A stretch of DNA of 64,000 nucleotides from Brachypodium distachyon (lineage: Eukaryota; Streptophyta; Magnoliopsida; Poales; Poaceae): contig NC_016135.3 in NCBI RefSeq assembly GCF_000005505.3, forward strand, positions 24,336,613-24,400,612, read 5' to 3'. The position numbers and the translations under genes are program-made. Below are positions 1 through 9,880 of the stretch, in pieces. Numbering within the stretch: the first letter of the stretch is position 1; the number at the start of each line of letters is the position of its first letter. Under the pieces are notes generated by a model. It ran no database searches. It was given only the letters and a program-made list of their open reading frames with translations, and was not told where the DNA came from.

Positions 1-2722
1 TGTTATCTACGGGAAACAGCCTTATGCTTGACAGTTCTCTGTTGACAACATTGGTTGACAGATGGAGACCGGAGACACACACCTTCCACTTCCGGTGGGG
101 GGAGATGACCCCAACTCTGAAAGATGTGAGCATGATCACCGGTTTGCCACTCGGTGGTCTGCCGGTCGTGCCACAACCAGAAACTCTCACCTGGCGTGAG
201 GACCTGGGACAACGGTTAGGTATTGCACTCCCGAGAAAGGAAGGTGGTAAGGAACCCCGGGGGTACCCAGGAGTTGGCTTAACCACTTTACAAATGTACC
301 TCCCGGTGCAGACGATTACATTATGTGTACACACCTGATTGCATACTTGTTGTGGTTGTTTGGTTCGGTTATGTTCCCGTCGTCATCTGGTGATACAATC
401 CCCCCTAGTTATATAGGCATTGCTGTTGAAATAGCGGACACTGATTTTCATGAAATTGTAGCTTATAGCTGGGGATCTGCGGTGCTTTGTCACACATACA
501 GGGGTTTGTGTGACGGCGTTCAGAAAAAGCCAACGAGAAAAGAACCGATACTCTGTGTGTGCTACATACTTCTACAGTTGTGGTCGTGGGAGCATCTCCC
601 GATCGGACGACCGCACATACAAAATCCAGTCCACCCATACGAGGTGGCTGACCCGCGGTTTGAACCAGCAACCTTTGGAAGCCGGTGGACACATGCAAAA
701 TTAAGTTGGGCTAGAAAGTATGCAGCAAAGTGTTATCCTCTATACCACAATGAATTTGAGATGTTGCATGACACCGAGGTGATATGGGACCCGTTCAGTC
801 AGGACGACATAGTCAATGTAGGTGGAGATGTCGGGTTGTCGGTGCAATGCACATACGACTCCGGTATCTGGATGACGCGTTGCAAGCTAGTCTTCGCACA
901 TATGGTACAGCCATACGAGCCTGAACGGGTCATGCGGCAGTTTGGTCTTTTCCAGGAGGTACCGCCGCCCCCTCCCAGAGGGATTTCACATGATGTCCAT
1001 ACGTAAGTTTGTAACTTTAAAAACATAATTCTATTTTCTTTTCATCACATGAAAATAAAATTGTACAATTATTATTGCATTTCAGGCAAACAAATCAAGG
1101 CAAGAACCGACACAACTGGCGACTAGCAAATCAAACTTGGATACAGGCTTGGAGCGATGCTTTAACCGACACTGTCAACGAAGCTAGGTAATCATGTATT
1201 GCGTTGTTTAATTTGGAAACATGTTCGATGCTAACATCATTCTCTTCTAGAGGTTACGACCCGCGAACATACGAAGAATACTTGGAGTGGTACGTCCAAA
1301 GCACGCGCGTGAGGCTAACACAAGGTCCACCACAGAGGCCTACTGAGCTCACGCACCAACAGCAGCAGGAAAGAGGCATGGATCGTGCCATTGCGAGTCG
1401 TCGTGATGACACGGTACTTGTATATTCTTTGTATTTCCACGTATCTTCAATACTACAATCTAATTCAACACCATAACCACCATTTCTTAATTTTAGGTTG
1501 ACAAGGCCAACAGTATCATGCTCGATGCACATGATATAATTAAAGAGAACCCACCAATACATCATCACCTGAAGACAAAACTAAAAAATATTATGGACAA
1601 TGCAAAGGACATTGTTGCCAATTGGAGTTGTGGCCGTGCCGATGACGTCAACTTACGCGCATACCACATGCCAGAAGTCCGGTCGGCACGACCGAGTGAG
1701 GCACGCTCTTCACGGCCCAGTGATGTGGAGGTACATGCAAGTTTTCGACTTATAATCTACATGCAAACGGCACATCTGTATATTAAGTTATGTTTTCACA
1801 GACTGGTAGACGAGTAGACTCAACGTTGTTGCGTACGTCGTCGAGGACTCCTATACAACGGTCTATGTCCGGCGCTTCAAGATTACAAAATGTTACTCCT
1901 ATACAGCGGTCTCTGTCCGGCGCTTCACGATTACAAAATGTTCAGGTTCGTCTCCATAGATATTGTATTCACATGTACACATCACTTCAATGGTCATTTT
2001 GTTTACTAATGCGCATATATATCTCGTAACCGTAGTATGGCCTACAAACGACATGGGAAGAGAGCCCGCCACAAGGGACTACTGGAGGGACCATGGCAGG
2101 GTCCCCGTACAATGTATGATTTATTTTTTATCAAAATAAAATATGGATGTTGAGAATTCAATTTATTAATACAAACGATTTTCTTTAATAGGCCCAGTTC
2201 ACTGCTGCCGGAGGGACCTTGGCAGGATCCTCGTATGATCATGGCCATGGATATGAGGTACATGTATGAATTATTTTGATCAAAGTTAAGTACATAGGAT
2301 GACAGAATTAATTGATATGTATGATTTTCCTCTAATAGGCCCATTTCACTACTCATGGTGAAGAAGACTGGGGTTGGCGAACGGGCGAGACTCATACACA
2401 AGTCCATCAACAGATACCGTTCGAACTATTCCAAGGGTACTCCTGTGGCGCACAGTCATCGCAAGCAGTTCACATTTCTTCATATCCACCGCCAGAATCT
2501 ACACAGCCTCATGATGCGGATTTTGTCGATTACTTTAGCGTTGACCATGATATTTCTCGTAGTCTTATTCATGAGACGCCAACGGTACCACAAGAGACAC
2601 CGGAACACAATCTCCGCACCAACCCACGAGCACCGTCACCACTCACTTACTCGGCCGATCACTGTGCACGAAAAAAAACAAAAGCACGGAAAACTACATC
2701 AGGGAGAGGGAGAGGAGAATGA
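1..2722 (+). pseudogene. Plant mobile domain (PMD) protein gene, copy 1, frameshifted
   Basis: This is a plant mobile domain protein (aminotransferase-like/PMD; MAIL1 and the long-form PP7-like proteins share this fold). These proteins are encoded both by host genes and by plant transposons. The PMD signature is visible in the window as MLDSSLLTTLVDRWRPETH and LKDVSMITGLPLGG. Exons read 1-1002, 1086-1187, 1251-1413, 1497-1730, 1802-1945, 2036-2113, 2192-2257 and 2339-2722, all with GT-AG borders shared with copy 2. The G run at 258-263 is one base shorter than in copy 2, which shifts the frame in the first visible exon and leads to a stop near 338. The last exon is open here: it reads through a Trp codon where copy 2 has TAG, and ends in a basic tail (RKKTKARKTTSGRGRGE). 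The 5' end is outside the window. Confidence 0.8.
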
Positions 2723-2959
2723 TTATGCTACTGTATGTAATGTATATCTTCTGTTGCGACTTCTTTAAATAATTGCCATGGACGTCGACCAACTCTTTAT
2801 AAATGACTTGATTATTTAATTTGCTGGAAGATAGGATAACTTCGATTAAAAAACATCAAGGGATATTACAACAGAGATAGGGATTAAAAACAATACGGGA
2901 TATTACAACAAAATACCGGAATTAAGATACGGTGCCGAAATTAAGATACGGTGCCGAAC

Positions 2960-3617
2960 TTAAGATAAAGTGCTGAAATTAAGATACAGTGCAACTGAAA
3001 CTACGATACATTGTGGGATTCTACTGAGTCCAGCGTGGCCATTTTCCCTTTCCCTTACCATCTGCAGCATCTTCCTGCGCACGTCGCGCCCTCTCTCTCT
3101 CTTCCTCTCTCTCTCTGCCTCGCGAAGCTCCTTCTCTTCATGTTCCTTTTCCTCTTTCTTCTGGCGTTGCTCCTCTTGCTAGAGCTTCATCTTCTCCGCC
3201 GCCTCTTCACGACGTGTCACAGCATGGAATTTTTCCCATACTACTTTGTGGTCGTACTCAATGTCATATTTCGCCCACGCTGGTTGCTCATGGTCGATCC
3301 ACTCGTAGTACGAACAGAGGGGCGGAGGAGACTACAACACAAAAATATTATGGTCAATCATATGCAACAAACAACAAACTTGTCTCGTAGATGTTGGAAC
3401 GCACCGGTGGTTGCTCGTACACGTTACGTTGTGGGGCCGGATCATGAGCATAATTTGCACACATGAAAAACCTCCGACCTTTAGTGTACGAGAAGGGATC
3501 ATCCGCGGTTTTTGCCTTGCAAAGATCGCCGCACCAGCACCTAGGAAATTCAACCCCTTCTTCCACCGTCGCGGGCATCTTCTTTTTCGGCATCGGATCA
3601 GGGTCGGACGAAGCCAT
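2960..3617 (-). pseudogene. Zinc-finger/coiled-coil protein of the PMD element, copy 1, nonsense
   Basis: A two-exon gene on the - strand (3405-3617, then 2960-3331), convergent with the PMD gene. Exon 1 starts MASSDPDPMPKKKMP and contains a GRF-like zinc finger: a C-x-C-x4-C knuckle followed by the characteristic KGRRFFMC. Exon 2 contains SPPLCSYYEWIDHEQPAW and then a highly charged Glu/Lys/Arg coiled coil. The codon pair that reads Arg-Trp in copy 2 is CTC TAG here (stop at 3179-3181), so the coiled coil is lost. GRF fingers bind single-stranded nucleic acid in known proteins; a role in this element is inference. Everything else aligns with copy 2. Confidence 0.65.
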
Positions 3618-4070
3618 GCCTAACTTTGAAGGAACTACACGAATCAAACCAATGCAACACAAAAAATTAGAGCAACAAAAATACTTACTAACCTCCTTTC
3701 TTCTACCAGCACCAACACAACCAAGAAGAGCTAAAGAAGAGGCTAAGATTTGCTCGATGAAGACCCAAGTCAGCCCGGGTGAATCTTTTATAGCGCTAGT
3801 GGGTGCACTGGGGGCGGGAAAAAAGCTATTCCGCCAATGCAAATGGCCGAAAGGGTTTCACCTGGCAAGATTCGATTCTCTGCTGGTGGTGTCGCATCGC
3901 ACAGAAAGAAAACCGTTGTGGCTGCGCAATCTCGTCGTGAGGAAGATGCTGGCGTGGGAATCTTGGGGGCCTTCCGCCCATGGCATTGGAGGGAAGGACC
4001 CTGGTGTCCTTTTGGCCGACATGCGCAGAGGACAGGGGGCCCTACTAGCCTAAAAAAGCCCATGCATAGG

Positions 4071-4097
4071 CTTTCCGCCAATGGGATTGGAGGAAAG
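4071..4097. repeat. Subterminal palindromic motif of PMD element
   Basis: A near-perfect palindrome with arms CTTTCCgCCAAT and ATTGGaGGAAAG around GGG. Related half or full motifs occur nearby at about 3829, 3968, 4100 and 4142, and the same set is present in copy 2 (49447-49473 for this one). Arrays of short motifs next to a transposon end are commonly transposase-binding sites; that role is inferred. Confidence 0.5.
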
Positions 4098-4262
4098 GAC
4101 TTTCCGCCTTTGGCATTGTCACGAAGCTTCGGCGTCCGGCTCAGTTGGCGGAAAGCTCTACGTGACGCCTTTTGAGCCTTTTATCAGGCTACTTTTGTCA
4201 AATCTTTTTGAAGGGGACTATTTTTGTCAAAACGGTGAGCGAGGGGGCTACTGACGCAAAAA

Positions 4263-5895
4263 ATTCGCGGACAACAAAGATGGTGACTGTTCGCTTCGGG
4301 AACGAGTGGTCATGTTCCAAGGAAGCAAGTCTGGTAAGATACTGAGTTATTGCTTCTTCTTACCAGTAGGGTTGATTTGACTATTTGGCTAATTCCTTTT
4401 GAAATAACATTGTTTCCCCAAATCTTAGTGGGTTACTTTCTTTCAAACAAATATAATTTGCGCTGGTAAAATTCATGCATAATCTTACAAATTTTCTCTG
4501 TTGTCGCTGTTGCATGAATCATCCTGAAGTTATGTACTGCCTCCGACAATTTTAGTTAACAGGTGCAAATACTTTTTTTTGACACGGTGCAAATACTTTG
4601 TTGCGAGTGCAGTTGGAGCCGGCGCCTATAACTACGAAGTACTCGATGTATGTGGGTCGAGAGAGTCGTCCGACTGGTCCATGAGCTCCGATGCTGCTGG
4701 GTCTAGCCGGCATTGAGCTGTCTCGTCTTCGGCTGCTGCTACCGCCGCCCTGATCATGTCTCTCTCATGGAATGGAACTTGTATTAGTATTTCGCTGTCA
4801 TCATGCAACTCTGTTAATTTACCAATCAGTACTAATGCTGCTCCTTTTAGAACTACTTGTCACTTGTGTCAGTACATTGATCAGATTTATGCTATGTAAG
4901 AATCTGCTGGGCGAAAATGGGTTTGGTTATTTGTCTTGGCAACGCACATATCCTATCCTATCCTGCCCTGTTGGGCGTTGGCTAAGAGAATATTCAGTGC
5001 TACCATCCATTTGGGTTTTACCATGCTACTAACTCATAGTAACACCCTTAAAAAGTGTACAAATTTAAAGCTTATTTGGTTTGGAGAAAAATCCAACCTC
5101 CTTCCTATGTAAAAAAGGTTTGACATAATGTTCACTTTTCTCCCAAAACATAGGAAATCAATGGGATTCCTAAGAAATCCCTTCCAATTCTTTGAGTACA
5201 GTACATGTATTGCCATGGTGTGTGAACCAACATACTCGTCATGACTATGACGGTAGGTCCTTCGCCTTCGTCTACGTGCCCATTTGGAGATCCCAATACC
5301 GACCAAGGTGCATCGTGGGCGGCCATGCCATGGTAATACAAGGGAAGAAGTTTCTGTTTGACATGTGCAGGTAGGTTCAGAAACAAGGGTAACACCAGAT
5401 AAAATACTACACTCTCCGATTCATAATAAATGTCTTAGATTTAGTACAAAGTTAGTACAATTTTGTATTAAATCCAAGACAGTTACTATGGATCGGAGTA
5501 CTATTTGTATGAGGGATAGATTAGATTTTGTTGCTCTACGGATATGTTTTAAGTTTTAACTGATAGGTAATGGTAATGCCTCCCATAACTGTTAGACGTT
5601 GAGCTTACATAGAAAAATAGTTCTGGTGCAAGACCAGAAAAAAGAGCAGCTTGCTTTGCTTTGTGTTCATAATATTGCAGGATAAGCAGTTGAGCAAACC
5701 TTAGCATCCTAATGTTACGACACAACACAACATTTCCTCTTGGGAGGTCGAAACTGCACACTACAACCTTCTTGTAGACACCTGAAGGAAGTGAGCTTCC
5801 CTACTAGCGCAATTCACAAGACAAATTATTTATTCTTGTGAATTGCAGCAACTAAACTGGATTAATTACATCCCCGTCAGGTGTTCCAGGCCTGG
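4263..5895. other. Flank between PMD element and CNOT9; no convincing gene
   Basis: Apart from one MITE at 5405-5501 I see only AT-rich sequence. A short exon-like stretch follows the element edge at 4278-4336: an ATG reading MVTVRFGNEWSCSKEASL and then a GTAAGA donor-like site. An open frame at about 4613-4714 ends in SSDWSMSSDAAGSSRH. Neither can be tied to a known gene. 5070-5180 resembles dispersed grass repeat sequence. The CNOT9 3' UTR presumably lies just below 5866. Confidence 0.4.
5405..5501. mobile_element. Stowaway-like MITE
   Basis: Ends CTCTCCGATTCATAATAAATGTC and its imperfect inverted partner before cggagta are flanked by TA. The body folds on itself around a repeated TTAGTACAA motif. 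The sequence is typical of Stowaway MITEs in pooid grasses. Confidence 0.6.
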
Positions 5896-8800
5896 CTAGG
5901 GAGGTCCTGCCATGCCACTGGCTGTCACATTATGCAGCAGTTGTTGAAGCCAGCGCCGCGTTGTAGGGTCATCCTGTGTTTGACATAGATAATCACAGTT
6001 AGTATGTGATCAGAAGTTACTATTTATCGCGTCATATACTTCATGAGGAAACCATGAATTGGTAATGACCGATGGGTTAATAGCATGACTCACCTTAAGA
6101 GAGACATGGAATGTCCCATCTTTCAGCATGTCAGGGAGGCACGTTTGCAGTTCAAAACATGCTCTGCAGGTGAATGGGGAGGAAGAAATTAGCACGTGTG
6201 AAGATAGATGTAAAATCATTTTTTACCATATGAACGACAGCACGAACCTAGGATTATCTGACAGCCTGAGGTAACATCGTATAATGTGCTTGAGCAACCT
6301 GGTGGAAGGTAGATCAGCAAGTGAAACTACCATGGCTCCTAAAACGTTGCTCACGGCATAGAAACGCTCAATGGTTGCACAAACGTAACGCAGTCCAATA
6401 TCATCAAGCATAATCTTTTGGACAATGAAGGTAGACACCTGCTTATAGATTTGACTAAATTAGTGAAACTGCAGTTACAGCTACTACCTGTCTACCAAAA
6501 AACTCTTAAGCACCTAAAGTTCATATTTGACTCCTGGGGTTATATTACAGCGCAGTGGGAAATGTATGTGTCAATTTTTTTTTATTCATTCCAGGTTCAA
6601 GTGATAACTGATAAGTGCACCAAAATTAGCAGCATAGGTCGTAGGACAGTTAGTGAATCGCCAACGGCAAAACAGCCTTTCAGGATTCTTACATAATGCA
6701 TCTTTTAAGTGTGGTTTTAAGCACTTGTCAGATTGAAGCCTGGTGTTCGTGGCAAAAAGAAGAAGAGAGAAGCCTAAAAGAAGAAGAGAGAAGCCTGGTG
6801 TGCCTACTTTACATTCCAGTCCTGACCAACCTGTGAACTGGCAATATAGTGTTCCTGGTGAACATCAGATAGCAAAATATACTTCTTGAAAAGAAGAAGC
6901 AATTTGACCTTTGCCAGGCCTAAATAGAAGAGAAAACAATGATATTTTAGGATTGAGATGGCTAGATACATACGGTTTTTGATAGCTCACTGCCCATCTC
7001 CATAGTGCGCAAACACAGAGGAATTATTTCAGTTTGCAGCAGAAAACCGATAACTTCAGTATCATCGATCTGGATGCATCAGAAGGTAAAGAAGCTTCAT
7101 TACCATCTACAGAATTAACAATTGTAAACACAGGCAGTTTATTCCAAAAATAAGAAGAACCATTAAATATCACATTGCTTATTTAAGTTATACAGTTGTT
7201 TATCTTTCTTTCCAAATAAAGTAACAAAGATGCTTTCCTTATGTCCTTATCTGTTTCATAATTCATGCCATTGTATTGGAATAATAACAACACAAATCTT
7301 AACTTGTGCTGCATTTCATAACTAGTGAAAGCACCATGCTTATATATAGCATTGCAGAGTTGGATGCGTTACAGAAAATTTGTTAATTCATGTAAACTCG
7401 CACAAATGAATTTACCTTAACAAGAGCACCAATGACACCCAAACTGGTAAGCCGCAAGTACTCAAAAGGCCGTGTCTTGCTGAAAGTATTCAAGAACGGG
7501 TACAAGAACAGTGGAATGTGAGCTGAAAAGAACCAATGAAGAACAGAGAGGGGAAGTTAATCGCTACCAGCAACAATATCAAGAGCTAACAGCTCTTTCG
7601 TAGCATCAAACAACTAGAATTAGGATGTGTTAGACACATCACAAATGGCTGTACTTGTTAGTTGTTACCATGTAAGAAGTGGATCCTCGTATCAGGGTGC
7701 GATGCAACACACTGCGTTTATTATAAAAACAAGCATAAAAATATATTCAATTATTCATAAGATAATGTAATTCCCACCCTCTCTTTTTTATACTCCCTCC
7801 GATCCATAATAAATGTCGTGGATTTAGTACAACTTTAGTACAAAGTCATACTAAATCCAAGACACTTATATGGATCGGATGGAGTATGTCTCAAACTGTA
7901 CTTACCTGAAGAAGTGCAAGTGCGTTGCAGACTCTGTTTGATGCACCTGGTGACAAAGTTGGGGGTGAAAGTGCAGGGTAGATAGACACAATTTCCTGTT
8001 TTCCAGGTTGTCAAATATACCAAGTAAGGAAGATAGGGTCAAACTTTGAAAAGTTGCATTCGAAACAACAAAAGCCAATTTGAAAACAAACAGTGACTGG
8101 GTTTAACAGTTAGATAACATAAACAAGTCCAGGTAAAAAGTAGGCTGAAAACTCCCTGTTCTTTTATTTTAATTTTCAAGCATGAAAATTATAAATATAG
8201 AAAACAAATGAATTATGCATACCTGAAGTAGTGCAGCAATAGTGCCATAAGAGTGCCACAGAAGCAGGGCCAAATCTTGAAAGACCTCTCGTTTCTGAAA
8301 TGATTGCATTGAATTATTGATTTTTCCTACTCGAATAAAATGTCTTAGCATGTTAACGACTGAACAGGCAGTCTGCAGTTGTACTTTTCACGGTATTTAA
8401 AAATTAATTAGGCTAAAGTTCACCATTTATGATCGAGATGTCATACTGACATAACTCGTCGAAACAACATTGTTGACAACAAAGCCATTTGTTTTGGAAC
8501 TTGGATCGTACGGTTCGTACCCTAGCAACTCAAGAATTGCTCACAGTGCTGTCTACGGGTCCTTTCAAAATAACAAGCCTAAGCTAAGACTATTAAATCA
8601 AGAAAATAAATCATATGGCAGTGCATATTAACGACAAGCTAACCCTTCCAACGAATCACCAAAATGTTCACTTCCTCGATGCCTCACGCCCTGGCTAATG
8701 CACTGACATTTCCACAGACAAACTGAATTCCAAAGGCCACAAAACCAGAAACCTAACTAGAGAGGAGAAACCACAAATCACACAATCTCTTCACACAAGG

Positions 8801-9038
8801 AGGCGGAACCCGAGAAACGAACCTTGGATAGCTCGAGGAGGGTGTTCTCGCGCAGCTCGCGGTCGCAGAGGTCGAGCACCAGCTGCTCCACCGACGCCTG
8901 CTTTCTGTCATTGCGTTCCTGCGCCACGGCTGCACTACTGCCGCCGCCTCCACCGATAGGAGAGGGGGGCGGCCCCGAGGCCGCCGCAGCCGCCGCGAAG
9001 GAGGGGTGCATGTTAAGGGAAGCCTGCAGGTTCGCCAT
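5896..9038 (-). CDS. CNOT9: CCR4-NOT complex subunit 9 (RQCD1/CNOT9-like)
   Basis: This is an armadillo-repeat subunit of the CCR4-NOT deadenylase, which acts in cytoplasmic mRNA decay and repression. Nine - strand exons join in frame to 320 residues: 8823-9038, 8223-8294, 7906-7995, 7669-7711, 7416-7522, 6974-7069, 6248-6438, 6094-6163 and 5896-5973. Conserved blocks appear in family order: [85 protein letters not shown], and [11 protein letters not shown]. The N-terminus is a low-complexity Ala/Gly/Pro leader, as in other plant members. The reading ends at TAG (5896-5898), yet the same frame continues as PGLEHLTGM then TAA at 5866-5868, which is the usual plant C-terminus, so about ten residues are lost. 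The penultimate exon reads ACFELQTC, unlike the usual ARxALRxC. It is divergent from, and shares its 5' flank with, RPS11. Confidence 0.9.
7791..7886. mobile_element. Stowaway MITE in CNOT9 intron 4
   Basis: A complete element with TA at both ends, CTCCCTCCGATCCATAATAAA at the left and the inverted ATGGATCGGATGGAG at the right. The body is palindromic around a TTAGTACAACTTTAGTAC core. It lies between the exons at 7669-7711 and 7906-7995 and leaves the splice sites intact. Confidence 0.8.
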
Positions 9039-9880
9039 TGCCCACGAACTACACGAGCATCGAAACACCATTACGAATTCCTTCAGATATAAATATAAAC
9101 AATAAACCAAGCACAGCAAATCCATCGGACTCCCAGCAACGGACTCATTTGCACGTATCGCACGCAGGGGCCCGGAAGCGTCCCTTCCACCCCGTTCACG
9201 CCGTCGATTGGCGAGAGCAGAGAGCGGATCAGGGGGGAAAGCGAAGCCAGCTGAGGTTTAGTGATTACCTAACAGCTGGAATCAGTCTAATTCCGGATGG
9301 ATCTGCGCTCCAATCTGCTCCACGAGACCGTAATGCGCGGGGGGAGGGAACTGGAGCGGCGGAGCGCCCGCCTCCCGCACGCCGGTGACCACCGGAGCTC
9401 GCCGCGACGGAAGAGGAATGGAGTATGGAGAGGAGGGACTTCTGCCTACCGTTTTCCTTTTTTCTTTTCGATTTTTTGAGAAGGAGTCAAGGACGCAGCT
9501 GTCAGGCTGGCATTAATATCCGACGGCTCAGGCTCACGCGACGCAGCGGTTAATACACCATCAATGGCGTGATCACTGATCGGCAGAGAGGAATCCTAAA
9601 AAAAAAAGAGGTGGGTCCCGCTCTGAGACGGTAGGCATGGGCCTTTAATGTTTGGTTTATGGGCCTTGATGATGGGCCGCCGGAGGAGACGGACGGAAAT
9701 CGTGGAAAGACAAGGGGTTCATCTGCACATTTCGCAGCAGCGCCCCTGCGTTATAAAGAGAGAGCACCCCTAGGGTTTGTGCCCCGCCGCCATCTCTTCT
9801 TAAGCCTTCGGCTCCCCGCTTCTGTATCTCCCACCCGCGCCGCCGCCGCCGCCGCCGCCGCTCGACTCCCACAGGCAGCC
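9039..9880. promoter_or_regulatory. Shared upstream region of CNOT9 (-) and RPS11 (+)
   Basis: About 840 bp separates the two start codons. The RPS11 side carries three TGGGCC site II-type elements (9638-9643, 9660-9665, 9673-9678), a TTATAAAG box (9751-9758) and a telo-box AGGGTTT (9772-9778). Site II plus telo-box is the known promoter signature of plant ribosomal protein genes. A (GCC)n run at about 9838-9861 sits in the RPS11 leader. The CNOT9 side is GC-rich without an obvious TATA box. Confidence 0.7.

Larger units (their letters stand above)
1..4262 (+). mobile_element. PMD-carrying transposon, copy 1 (left part outside window)
   Basis: This stretch matches 45432-49641 nearly base for base, in the same orientation, differing by a few percent by eye. 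Both copies stop matching right after the string ctactgacgcaaaaaa, so that is the right edge of the repeated unit. The copy holds a + strand plant mobile domain gene and a convergent - strand zinc-finger gene, followed by a subterminal region with repeated TTTCCGCCAATG-like motifs. Relative to copy 2 it keeps about 55 extra bases near 3897-3951. The left end lies before the window. No terminal inverted repeat partner is visible, so the superfamily is undetermined; a MULE derivative is the best guess because PMD genes are known passengers of Mutator-like elements. Confidence 0.8.

Noticed and set aside
657..676. GGTTTGAACCAGCAACC resembling a tRNA T-arm
   Set aside because: It lies in conserved PMD coding sequence and has no matching acceptor stem or A box.
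3354..3842. 162-codon - strand frame taken as one exon
   Set aside because: Copies 1 and 2 share a splice donor after CCA CCG and an internal ATG at 3617; the longer frame includes likely leader sequence.
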